A stretch of DNA of 64,000 bases, taken from positions 25,377 through 89,376 of the forward strand of contig NZ_VCKX01000014.1 of assembly GCF_005889725.1 (NCBI RefSeq), in the 5' to 3' direction. Shown in pieces: positions 18,847-27,892 of the stretch. The position numbers were made by a program, and so were the translations under genes. The DNA is from Nonomuraea zeae (GTDB lineage: Bacteria > Actinomycetota > Actinomycetes > Streptosporangiales > Streptosporangiaceae). The stretch's first letter is position 1. The number at the start of each line of letters is the position of its first letter. The notes under the pieces were generated by a model. It made no database searches. It was given only the letters and a program-made list of their open reading frames with translations, and was not told where the DNA came from.

Positions 18847-20217
18847 GTGAGCCAGTCACCGGGCACCGGATTCCTTTCTGTCGGCGACCTGTACGACGAG
18901 GTGACGGCCGGGCGGATCGACACCGTGCTCCTCGCGATCGCCGACATGCAGGGCAGGTTGCAGGGCAAGCGGCTGTCCGCGCGCTATTTTCTGGACGAGG
19001 TGCTGGAGCACGGCTCGGAGGGCTGCAACTACCTGCTCGCGGTGGACGTCGACATGAACACCGTGGCCGGCTACGCGATGTCGTCCTGGGAGCGGGGCTA
19101 CGGCGACTTCGTCATGAAGCCGGACCTCGCGACGCTGCGCCGGGTGCCGTGGCAGGAGGGGACCGCGATGCTGATGGCGGATCTGGCCTGGGAGGGCGGC
19201 GGCGACGTGACCGCCTCGCCCCGCCAGATCCTGCGCCGGCAGATCGCCCGCCTGCGCGAGCGCGGGCTGGCCGCGTACGTGGGCACCGAGCTGGAGTTCA
19301 TCGTCTACGAGGACAGCTACGAGGACGCCTGGAAGCGCGCCTACCGGGACATCTCACCGGCGAACCTGTACAACGTCGACTACTCGCTCCTAGGCACGGC
19401 CCGCGTCGAACCGCTGCTGCGCCGCATCAGGCGCGGCATGGAGGGCGCCGGGCTCTACGTCGAGTCCGCCAAGGGCGAGTGCAACCTGGGCCAGCACGAG
19501 ATCGCCTTCCGCTACGACGAGGCGCTGCGGACCTGCGACCACCACGCCATCTACAAGAACGGCGCCAAGGAGATCGCCGCCCAGGACGGCAGGTCGATCA
19601 CCTTCATGGCCAAGCCCAACCAGCGCGAGGGCAACTCCTGCCACGTTCACATCTCGCTGCGCAGCCTCGAAGGCGACCCGGTCATGGCGGGCTCGGAGCC
19701 GTACGGGTTGTCCCCGCTCGGCGCCCGCTTCATCGCCGGTCAGCTCGCCTGCCTGCGCGAGCTGACCCTCCTGTACGCCCCGAACATCAACTCCTACAAG
19801 CGCTACGTCCCGGGCAGCTTCGCCCCCACGGCCGTCAAGTGGGGCGTGGACAACCGCACCTGCTCCCTGCGGCTCGTCGGCCACGGCCTGTCGCTGCGCG
19901 TGGAGAACCGGGTGCCGGGCGGCGACGTCAACCCGTACCTCGCCGTGTCCGCGCTGATCGCGGCCGGGCTGCACGGCATCGACAACGAGCTGCCGCTGGA
20001 GGAGCCCTTCGCGGGCAACGCCTACGACTCCGGCGCCGAGACCGTGCCGCACACGCTGCGCGACGCGCTGGCGCTGTTCGAGGGGTCGAAGCTGGCCCGC
20101 GAGACGTTCGGCGATGACGTGGTCGAGCACTACGCGAACAACGCGCGGGTGGAGCTGGCCGCGTTCGACGCGGCGGTGACGGATTGGGAGCTGTTTCGTG
20201 GTTTCGAGCGGATGTGA
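18847..20217 (+). CDS. glutamine synthetase-like gamma-glutamyl-amine ligase
   Basis: 456 residues, of the type-I-like glutamine synthetase fold used for gamma-glutamylpolyamine or gamma-glutamylethanolamide synthesis (GlnA3/GlnA4/PuuA group). These join glutamate to an amine using ATP. The N-terminal beta-grasp lies at about 1-110 (ADMQGRLQGKRLSARYF). Catalytic-domain motifs are YVGTELEFIVYEDSYEDA, GECNLGQHEIAFRY, KPNQREGNSCHVHISL, and RLVGHGLSLRVENRVPGGD. The start is the GTG at 18847 with GGAGC 9 nt upstream. The following aldehyde dehydrogenase, SDR and gamma-glutamyl amidase complete a pathway that would oxidise the amine end and release glutamate. The substrate (putrescine, other polyamine or ethanolamine) is not decidable. 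Confidence 0.88.
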   Translation: MSQSPGTGFLSVGDLYDEVTAGRIDTVLLAIADMQGRLQGKRLSARYFLDEVLEHGSEGCNYLLAVDVDMNTVAGYAMSSWERGYGDFVMKPDLATLRRVPWQEGTAMLMADLAWEGGGDVTASPRQILRRQIARLRERGLAAYVGTELEFIVYEDSYEDAWKRAYRDISPANLYNVDYSLLGTARVEPLLRRIRRGMEGAGLYVESAKGECNLGQHEIAFRYDEALRTCDHHAIYKNGAKEIAAQDGRSITFMAKPNQREGNSCHVHISLRSLEGDPVMAGSEPYGLSPLGARFIAGQLACLRELTLLYAPNINSYKRYVPGSFAPTAVKWGVDNRTCSLRLVGHGLSLRVENRVPGGDVNPYLAVSALIAAGLHGIDNELPLEEPFAGNAYDSGAETVPHTLRDALALFEGSKLARETFGDDVVEHYANNARVELAAFDAAVTDWELFRGFERM

Positions 20218-20226
20218 CGGGCAGGC

Positions 20227-21573
20227 ATGAAGATCATCAACCCCGCGACTGAAGAGGTCCTGGCCGACGTCGAGGCGGTGGACGCGGCCGAGGTCGACCG
20301 GGCGGTGGAGCGTGCCAGGGCGGCCTACGGGAGCTGGCGCGAGGTGTCACCCGGCGACCGGGCGCGGCTGCTGCGGCGCTTCGCCGACCTGGTGGGCGAG
20401 CACGGCGCCGAGCTGGCGGGGCTGGAGCTGGCCAACGCCGGGCATCCGATCGGCAACGCGCGCTGGGAGGCCGGCGCCGTACGTGACGTGCTGCACTTCT
20501 ACGCCGGAGCCCCTGAGCGCAACCACGGCAAGCAGATCCCGGTGCCCGGCGGCGTGGACATGACGTTCCAGGAGCCGCTGGGCGTCGTGGGCGTCATCGT
20601 GCCGTGGAACTTCCCCATGCTGATCATGTCGTGGGGCGTGGCCCCCGCGCTGGCGGCCGGCAACACGGTGATCGTCAAGCCGGCCGAATGGACTCCGCTG
20701 ACCGCGCTGAGGCTGGCCGAGCTGGCCCTGGCGGCGGGCCTCCCCGAGGGGGTGCTCCAGGTGCTGCCTGGGGCAGGGGAGGTCGCGGGAGCCCGCCTGG
20801 TGGAGCATCCCGGCGTGGCCAAGATCGTGTTCACCGGCTCGACCGAGGTGGGCAAGGAGATCGCGGCCAAGGCCGCGGCGCAGGTGAAGCGGGTCACGCT
20901 GGAGCTAGGCGGCAAGTCGGCAAATATCGTCTTTGCGGACGCAGATCTCGAAAAAGCGGCCAAAACCGCTCCTTATGCCGTTTTCGACAACGCGGGGCAG
21001 GACTGCTGCGCCCGCTCCCGCCTCCTCGTCCAGGCCGGCGTGTACGACGAGTTCATGGAGCGCCTCGGCGCGGCCGTCCGCGACGTCAAGGTCGGCGACC
21101 CGCTCGACGAGAGCACCGAGATGGGCCCGCTGATCAGCGCCGAACATCTCGACCGCGTACGCGGCTTCGTCGAGGGCACCCCCTACCTGCAAGGGGCCTG
21201 CCCCCAGGGCAAGGGCTACTGGTTCCCGCCGACCGTGCTGACCCCCGCCGTCACCGACCGGGCGTTCACGGAGGAGATCTTCGGCCCGGTGCTGTCGGTG
21301 GCGCCGTTCGAGGACGAGGCGGAGGCCGTACGCATCGCCAACGACACCCCCTACGGCCTGAGCGGCTCCATCTGGACCCGCGACGTCGGGCGGGCGCTGC
21401 GCGTGGCCAGGGCGGTCGAGTCCGGCGCCCTCTCTGTGAACTCCCACTCCTCCGTCCGCTACTGGACCCCGTTCGGCGGCTTCAAGCAGTCCGGACTCGG
21501 CAGGGAACTCGGCCCGGACGCCCTGGCGGCGTTCACCGAGACCAAGAACGTCTTCATTTCCACGGAGTGGTGA
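20227..21573 (+). CDS. NAD(P)-dependent aldehyde dehydrogenase
   Basis: Aldehyde dehydrogenase superfamily, 448 residues, slightly shorter than the usual 480-500 at the N-terminus. Landmarks are VIVPWNFPMLIMSW, KPAEWTPLTAL, FTGSTEVGKEIA, the general base in LELGGKSAN, the catalytic Cys260 in AGQDCCARSR, and EIFGPVLSV. It starts 9 nt after the ligase stop. In a gamma-glutamylation pathway it would oxidise the gamma-glutamyl aminoaldehyde to the acid, as PuuC does. Base composition is locally lower in GC around 20920-20990, where codons are less biased than in the rest of the gene; I see no frameshift. Confidence 0.92.
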   Translation: MKIINPATEEVLADVEAVDAAEVDRAVERARAAYGSWREVSPGDRARLLRRFADLVGEHGAELAGLELANAGHPIGNARWEAGAVRDVLHFYAGAPERNHGKQIPVPGGVDMTFQEPLGVVGVIVPWNFPMLIMSWGVAPALAAGNTVIVKPAEWTPLTALRLAELALAAGLPEGVLQVLPGAGEVAGARLVEHPGVAKIVFTGSTEVGKEIAAKAAAQVKRVTLELGGKSANIVFADADLEKAAKTAPYAVFDNAGQDCCARSRLLVQAGVYDEFMERLGAAVRDVKVGDPLDESTEMGPLISAEHLDRVRGFVEGTPYLQGACPQGKGYWFPPTVLTPAVTDRAFTEEIFGPVLSVAPFEDEAEAVRIANDTPYGLSGSIWTRDVGRALRVARAVESGALSVNSHSSVRYWTPFGGFKQSGLGRELGPDALAAFTETKNVFISTEW

Positions 21574-21597
21574 ACGACCCATGAGCAGGGAGTGAAT

Positions 21598-22362
21598 GTG
21601 CAGCGGTTGCAGGATCGGGTGGCGGTCGTCACCGGCGCGGGCAGCGGCATCGGGCTGGCCACGGTGCGCAGGTTCGCCGACGAGGGCGCCAAGGTGGTCT
21701 GCGTGGACATCGACGAGGAGGCGGGCGTCAAGGCCGCGGCCGAGGTCGCCGGCATCTTCGTCAAGGCGGACGTTACCGACGAGGACGACGTCATCAGGAT
21801 GTTCGGGACGGCCTTCGACACCTACGGCAGCGTCGACATCGCCTTCAACAACGCCGGCATCTCGCCGCCCGAGGACGACTCGATCCTGGAGACCGGCATC
21901 GACGCCTGGCGCCGCGTCCAGGAGGTCAACCTGACCAGCGTCTACCTGTGCTGCAAGCACGCCATCCCGTACATGCGCCGCCAGGGCAAGGGCTCGATCA
22001 TCAACACCGCCTCGTTCGTGGCGGTGATGGGCTCGGCGACCTCGCAGATCTCCTACACCGCCTCCAAGGGCGGGGTGCTGGCGATGTCACGCGAGCTGGG
22101 CGTCCAGTTCGCCAGGGAGGGCATCAGGGTGAACGCGCTGTGCCCGGGCCCGGTCAACACGCCCCTCCTCCAGGAGCTGTTCGCCAAGGATCCGGAACGC
22201 GCCCAGCGCCGGCTGGTGCACATCCCCGTGGGCCGCTTCGCCGAGGCGTCGGAGATCGCGGCGGCGGTGGCGTTCCTGGCCAGCGACGACGCGTCGTTCA
22301 TCACGGGCAGCGAGTTCCTGGTGGACGGCGGCATCTCGGGCGCCTACGTCACACCGCTCTAG
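21598..22362 (+). CDS. SDR family oxidoreductase (3-oxoacyl-ACP-reductase-like)
   Basis: 254 residues, classical SDR. It shows VTGAGSGIGLATVRRF (cofactor loop), DV.DEDD acidic residue placement, NNAGISPPED, NLTSVYL, the catalytic Ser in NTASFVAVMGS, SYTASKGG and CPGPVNTPLL. GGGAG (21588-21592) is 5 nt before the GTG at 21598, which decides the start; the in-frame GTG at 21592 overlaps that ribosome-binding site. It probably oxidises or reduces an alcohol/aldehyde intermediate in the amine pathway encoded by its neighbours. The glnA4 ethanolamine locus of Streptomyces also includes dehydrogenase genes. Confidence 0.88.
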   Translation: MQRLQDRVAVVTGAGSGIGLATVRRFADEGAKVVCVDIDEEAGVKAAAEVAGIFVKADVTDEDDVIRMFGTAFDTYGSVDIAFNNAGISPPEDDSILETGIDAWRRVQEVNLTSVYLCCKHAIPYMRRQGKGSIINTASFVAVMGSATSQISYTASKGGVLAMSRELGVQFAREGIRVNALCPGPVNTPLLQELFAKDPERAQRRLVHIPVGRFAEASEIAAAVAFLASDDASFITGSEFLVDGGISGAYVTPL

Positions 22363-22375
22363 GAAGGCCCTCTTC

Positions 22376-23083
22376 GTGCCGCGTCCCCAGCATCCCCGGC
22401 GTCCCGTCATCGGCATCACGTCCTACGTCGAGCCCGCGCGGTTCACGGTGTGGGACATGACCGTGGCGCTCCTGCCGTACATGTACGTGGAGCAGGTCGT
22501 ACGCGCCGGCGGCCAGCCCGTCATGCTGCCCCCGGCCGGCGATCCCGCGCCGCTCGTGCACCGCCTCGACGGCCTCATCCTGGCCGGCGGCGGCGACGTC
22601 GACCCGGCGCGGTACGCGGAGCTGCCGCACGACCGCACCAGCTACGTCCGGAAATTTCGTGACGAGGCGGAGTTCGCCGTGCTGGCCGCGGCGCTCGACG
22701 CGAACCTGCCCTTCCTCGGCATCTGCCGCGGACTCCAGGTGCTCAACGTCGCTCTGGGCGGCAGCCTGCACCAGCACCTGCCCGACGTGGTCGGCCACCC
22801 GGAGCACTCCCCCGCGCCGGGCACGTTCGGGGCGCTACCCATCACCCCCGTGCCCGGCACGAAGCTGGCCAAGGCCCTGGGGACGGGCCCCGTCACCGTC
22901 CCGCACTACCACCACCAGGCCATCGACCGCCTCGCCCCCGGCCTCACGGTCGCCGCCACCGCGCAGGACGGGACGATCGAGGCGGTGGAGATGGACGCGC
23001 GCAGCTTCACGCTGGCCGTGCAGTGGCATCCGGAGGCCGCCGCGGACTGCGCGCTCTTCGAGGCACTCGTCGCGGCCTGCTGA
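22376..23083 (+). CDS. gamma-glutamyl-gamma-aminobutyrate hydrolase family amidase (PuuD-like)
   Basis: Class-I glutamine amidotransferase-like hydrolase (peptidase C26), 235 residues. It cleaves a gamma-glutamyl amide to glutamate plus the free amino acid. The N-terminus RPVIGITSYVE is typical. GLILAGGGDVDPARY, the nucleophile Cys117 in FLGICRGLQ, and AVQWHPEAAAD with the catalytic His and Glu are all visible. The start is a GTG at 22376 with AGGAAGG about 8 nt upstream, 13 nt after the SDR stop. This is the final, glutamate-recycling step expected for the operon. Confidence 0.9.
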   Translation: MPRPQHPRRPVIGITSYVEPARFTVWDMTVALLPYMYVEQVVRAGGQPVMLPPAGDPAPLVHRLDGLILAGGGDVDPARYAELPHDRTSYVRKFRDEAEFAVLAAALDANLPFLGICRGLQVLNVALGGSLHQHLPDVVGHPEHSPAPGTFGALPITPVPGTKLAKALGTGPVTVPHYHHQAIDRLAPGLTVAATAQDGTIEAVEMDARSFTLAVQWHPEAAADCALFEALVAAC

Positions 23084-23271
23084 GCCGTTACTGGAAAGCT
23101 TCTTTACGAATATCTGGGCCAGAAAACCCGCAAAACCCCAGGAAAACGGGGCCATAGCGCGACGTTATGGGAAGTTGTTGGGTACCGCACTCTGCCGCAC
23201 CGGTGTCAACCTGAGGGCATCCCCAGCCGGCCGGGGCTCTTCCACTCCACACCCCCCTGAGGAGCCAGAGA

Positions 23272-25593
23272 GTGAACCCCAAACTCAGGTTGGGGGCTGC
23301 CGCAATGCTCGCGTTAGCCCTGACCACCAGCTCGCTGGCGGCGGCCGCGAGCACCCAAGCCTCGCAGGCGGCCGGACCGCCCAGTCCCGACGAGCGCAGG
23401 AACGCGATCTCCACCACGCGGAACGCGATCCTGGCGGACCCGCCGGCGCTGCTGGCCTCCGGCAAGGACGCGTTCACGCTGACGTCGACCGTGGCCGGCG
23501 TCCGCGGCCTGCAGTACCTCACCTACGCCCGTTCGTACGCGGGCCTGCCCGTCTACGGCGGCGACGTGATCGCCGCCACCGACGAGTCGGGCGCGGTGGT
23601 CAACACGCTGACCACCGGGCAGCGCGCCGAGATCGCGGTGCGCACCGAGCCGAAGGTCGGCGCCCCCGCGGCCGCGCTGACGGCCAGAGCCAGGGTGGCC
23701 AGGCCCGAGACGGTCGCCACCCCCGTGCTCTCCGTCCACGCCGCCGCCGCCAGGCCCCGCCTGGCCTGGGAGGTGGCGGTCGCGGGCGCCACCGAGAAGG
23801 GGCACGAGACCCGGCTGCACGTCTTCGTGGACGCGGTCACCGGCAAGGTGATCGACGAATGGGACGACGTGCGCGACGGCACCGGCAACGGTTACTACAA
23901 CGGCACCGTGACCATCGACACCACGCCCTCGTACACGATGCGCGACCCGCGCAGGAGCGGCGTCGCGTGCGGCGGCCAGAACGGCACGCCGTACACGAAG
24001 ACCACCGACACCTGGGGCAACGGCTCGGGCACGAACCTGGAGACCGCCTGCGTGGACGCCTTGTACGCCGCGCAGCGCGAGTGGGACATGCTGCGGGACT
24101 GGCTGGGCAGGAACGGCATCAACGGCCAGGGCGGCGGATACCCGTCCCGCGTCGGGCTGAACGCGGTCAACGCGTACTGGAACGGCTCCTACGGCTCGTT
24201 CGGCCACAACTCCGCCAACAGCCAGCAGCTCACCTCCATGGACGTGGTCGGGCACGAGTTCGGCCACGGGATCTTCCAGTTCACCAGCGGCGGCGCGGGC
24301 AGCGGCAACGAGACCGGCGGCATGAACGAGTCCACCGGCGACGTCTTCGGCGCGCTCACCGAAGCGTTCGCGAACAACCCCAACGACCCGCCGGACTACC
24401 TGGTGGGCGAGGAGGTCAACCTCTCGGGCTCCGGCCCGATCAGGAACATGTACAACCCGGCGGCGCTGGGGCATCCCAACTGCTACAGCGCCTCCATCCC
24501 GAGCACGGAGGTGCACGCCGCGGCCGGGCCCCAGAACCACTGGTTCTACCTCGTCGCCGAGGGCACCAACCCGCCGGGCAAGCCCGCCAGCGGCCGCTGC
24601 GACAACGGCGCGGCGATCACCGGCATCGGCATCCGCAAGGCCGGCGAGGTCTTCATGTCCGCGCTGAACACCAAGACCCAGCCGTGGACGCACGCCAAGG
24701 CGAGGGTGGCCACCCTCCAGGCCGCCAAGACGCTGTACCCGGGCAGCTGCGCCGAGTTCAACGTGGTCAAGAGCGCCTGGGACGGCGTGAGCGTCCGCGC
24801 CCAGACCGGCGAGCCGACCTGCCAGCAGGGCGGCAACGACTTCTCGATGGGGCTGGAGCCCGCCTCCGGCAGCGTCACGCCGGGGCAGAGCGTCACGACC
24901 ACGGTCAGGACCACGGTGACCGGCGGCTCGGCGCAGTCGATCACCCTGCGGACCGGAACGCTGCCCGCCGGGGTGACGGCCACGGTCAACCCGGCCACGA
25001 TCAGCGCCGGCCAGACCGCCACGCTGACGCTCACCACGTCGCCGGGCAGCCCTCAGGGCAACCACGCCGTCACGATCACCGCCGACGGCGCCGACGTGGA
25101 CCGGCAGGCCACCTACAACCTGCAGATCGGGCAGACCTCCCAGGACGACTACTCCTTCAGCGTGAGCCCGTCCTCGGCCTCCGTGCAGGCGGGAGAGTCC
25201 GCCACCGCGACGATCAGCACGCAGGTGACCTCCGGCCAGGCGCAGAGCGTCACGCTGTCGGCGGGCAACGTGCCCGCGGGCGTGACCGTCGGGTTCAGCC
25301 CGCAGACGATCACGGCCGGCCAGACGTCCGCGGTGACGATCGCGACCACGAGCGGCGTCCCGCCGAGCACGTACACGATCAGCCTGAACGGTGACGGCAC
25401 CGCTGCCGACCACTCGGCCTCGTTCAGCCTGACGGTGGGCGGCGGCCAGGACACCACGTGGCAGACGTACACCGCCTACGCCGTCGGACAGACGGTCACC
25501 TATCAGGGCGTCAGCTACCGCTGCCGGCAGGCGCACACCAGCCTGCCCGGCTGGGAGCCGCCCAACACGCCCGCGCTCTGGCAGCGGGTCTGA
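23272..25593 (+). CDS. secreted M4 (thermolysin-like) metalloprotease with CBM5/12 module
   Basis: 773 residues, exported. The signal peptide is at about 1-28 (cleavage near LAAAAS), with an FTP/PepSY-type propeptide to about residue 200. The M4 catalytic domain has zinc site H328-EFGH-332, third ligand Glu353 in GGMNESTGD and transition-state His415 in TEVHAAAGPQNHWFY. Two Ig-like repeats follow at about 523-622 and 625-720 (each with AGVTxxxxPxTIxAGQT). A C-terminal chitin-binding-type CBM5/12 (about 726-773: TWQTYTAYAVGQTVTYQG, YRCRQAHTS, GWEPPNTPALW) completes it. The GTG start has GGAG upstream. The protein is autoprocessed in known relatives. The combination suggests protein digestion on chitin-containing material. 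Confidence 0.93.
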   Translation: MNPKLRLGAAAMLALALTTSSLAAAASTQASQAAGPPSPDERRNAISTTRNAILADPPALLASGKDAFTLTSTVAGVRGLQYLTYARSYAGLPVYGGDVIAATDESGAVVNTLTTGQRAEIAVRTEPKVGAPAAALTARARVARPETVATPVLSVHAAAARPRLAWEVAVAGATEKGHETRLHVFVDAVTGKVIDEWDDVRDGTGNGYYNGTVTIDTTPSYTMRDPRRSGVACGGQNGTPYTKTTDTWGNGSGTNLETACVDALYAAQREWDMLRDWLGRNGINGQGGGYPSRVGLNAVNAYWNGSYGSFGHNSANSQQLTSMDVVGHEFGHGIFQFTSGGAGSGNETGGMNESTGDVFGALTEAFANNPNDPPDYLVGEEVNLSGSGPIRNMYNPAALGHPNCYSASIPSTEVHAAAGPQNHWFYLVAEGTNPPGKPASGRCDNGAAITGIGIRKAGEVFMSALNTKTQPWTHAKARVATLQAAKTLYPGSCAEFNVVKSAWDGVSVRAQTGEPTCQQGGNDFSMGLEPASGSVTPGQSVTTTVRTTVTGGSAQSITLRTGTLPAGVTATVNPATISAGQTATLTLTTSPGSPQGNHAVTITADGADVDRQATYNLQIGQTSQDDYSFSVSPSSASVQAGESATATISTQVTSGQAQSVTLSAGNVPAGVTVGFSPQTITAGQTSAVTIATTSGVPPSTYTISLNGDGTAADHSASFSLTVGGGQDTTWQTYTAYAVGQTVTYQGVSYRCRQAHTSLPGWEPPNTPALWQRV

Positions 25594-25603
25594 TCGCAGG
25601 ACC

Positions 25604-25631
25604 TGGGCGGCCACGCCGGGGTGGCCGCCCA
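25604..25631. terminator. terminator after the M4 protease gene
   Basis: Perfect 11-bp stem TGGGCGGCCAC / GTGGCCGCCCA with a 6-nt loop, 11 nt after the stop codon. No T-tract, as is common for high-GC actinobacteria. Confidence 0.7.
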
Positions 25632-25746
25632 ACCCCTCACCTCCGGGAGCCGTGGAACGTGCCCGCACTCCGGGCGCGGGCCCGGCCCCCACGAGCTGCC
25701 GCGCGCGGGCTGACCTGCCATGACCGGCCCGCGCGCGGCCTTCCTC

Positions 25747-26098
25747 TCACCTGACCGGCTTGAAGGTGTCCTCCAGCGCGAGAACGTCCTGGCCGTACTT
25801 CTCCGCCAGCCGGCTCCGCAGCTCCGCCGAGGCCAGCCAGACCTGTGCCTCCACCCGGTTCCGCGTGACGTTGAGCGAGGAGGAGACCGGCTCGGGCCCG
25901 ACCCGGTCGATCCAGCCGCCCGCAAACTCCCCCGCCGGCCACGTCGGGGCCGGCGCACTGCGGCGGGAGCGACTCGGCGACCGTCGTGCGGAGCTGGGGT
26001 CCGTGGCCGCCGCCTTCGAGCACCGTCAGGCCGGCCGTGTAGCGGGCGCGGCCGGTTCCGGACGCATGCGACAGATCAACACGCGACAACGACCCCAT
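25747..26098 (-). pseudogene. frameshifted remnant of a conserved actinobacterial small lipoprotein-like gene
   Basis: Reading from an ATG at 26098, one frame gives a segment with TAGLTVLEGGGHGPQL, then SLPPQCAGPDVAG. This is the VLExxxHGPQLC...SLPPQCGGPxVxxW core seen in many Streptomyces-type hypothetical proteins. The expected W and following sequence appear only in another frame (EFAGGWIDRVGPEP, then TRNRVEAQVWLASAEL and RLAEKYGQDVLALEDTF) that ends at 25747. The intact family is longer, so there is a frameshift near 25950 and probably an internal deletion. The function of the family is unknown. Confidence 0.5.
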
Positions 26099-26130
26099 GA
26101 CGGCACTAGGCTTACGGACATCACCGGCGA

Positions 26131-26320
26131 AACCGTGCGGGAGAGCACCCTGACAGCCGGTCAGGTGTCCCTGAAGGAGCAAGCCCTCCCCGCGAACCTC
26201 TCAAGGCAAAGGACCGCACGGACGAGGTGACCTCTGGAAAGCAGGCCTGCGGGGCCTCGCCGAAGGTGAAAGTCCGGCAAAGCTCGGGCGAAGCTCTCAG
26301 GCATCCGTGACAGAGGGGGA
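26131..26320 (+). promoter_or_regulatory. tandem glycine riboswitch
   Basis: Two adjacent aptamers with gcvT-motif landmarks. Aptamer I: P1 strands CCGTGCGG (26133-26140) and CCGCACGG (26214-26221) enclose GGGAGAGC, GAAGGAGCAAGCCCTCCCCG and AACCTCTCAAGGCAAAGGAC. Aptamer II: P1 strands CCTCTG (26231-26236) and CAGAGG (26311-26316) enclose GGAAAGC, GCCGAAGGTGAAAG and GCGAAGCTCTCAGGCA. It lies directly before gcvT. A short hairpin (26321-26334, GGATGC/GCATCC) sits between the aptamers and the gcvT ribosome-binding site and may be part of the expression platform. Known glycine riboswitches turn gcv genes on when glycine is present. Confidence 0.92.
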
Positions 26321-26357
26321 GGATGCTGGCATCCGATCCTGTCCTGAGGTGCGACAA

Positions 26358-27439
<1,082 letters not shown>

Positions 27440-27443
<4 letters not shown>

Positions 27444-27829
27444 GCAACATCCCTGACGACCTGAGCTACACCAAGGAGCACGAGTGGGTCGCCGGACTCG
27501 ACGACGGCCTCACCGTGACCGTGGGCATCACCGCCTTCGCCGCCGACTCCCTTGGTGACGTCGTCTTCGTGCAGCTCCCCGAGGTCGGCGCGGCCGTCGA
27601 GGCGGGCGACTCCGTCGGCGAGGTGGAGTCGACCAAGTCGGTGAACGAGATCTACGCGCCGGTCGGGGGCGAGGTCGTCGAGGTCAACCAGGCCATCGTG
27701 GACGACCCCAGCCTGGCCAACAGCGACCCGTACGGCGAGGGCTGGATGTTCCGGGTGCGCATCGAGGGCGACCCGGAGAACCTGCTGTCACCCGAGGAGT
27801 ACACGGCACTCACCTCCGGCGAGTCCTGA
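27440..27829 (+). CDS. gcvH: glycine cleavage system H protein
   Basis: Lipoylated carrier that shuttles the aminomethyl group between the P, T and L proteins; 129 residues. The lipoyl lysine is in [15 protein letters not shown] (about residue 62). Other family motifs are YTKEHEWV at the N-terminus, [19 protein letters not shown] and [22 protein letters not shown] precedes the GTG start, an excellent ribosome-binding site located inside the gcvT end. GcvP and lipoamide dehydrogenase are not in the window. Confidence 0.96.
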
Positions 27830-27845
27830 CCCGAACCACCAGGAA

Positions 27846-27870
27846 GCCGGGGCCCGGCACGGGCCCCGGC
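27846..27870 (+). terminator. hairpin between gcvH and sdaA
   Basis: Perfect 10-bp stem GCCGGGGCCC / GGGCCCCGGC with a 5-nt loop, 17 nt after the gcvH stop, followed by CCTT. It either ends or attenuates the gcvTH transcript before sdaA. Confidence 0.7.
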
Positions 27871-27892
27871 CCTTCATGAAGGGCGCACATCA

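Noticed and set aside
22659..25394. A 911-codon plus-strand frame overlapping the M4 protease
   Set aside because: High-GC artefact in another frame; its sequence is Arg/Gln/Gly-rich without domain patterns, whereas 23272-25593 has HEFGH and a full domain order.
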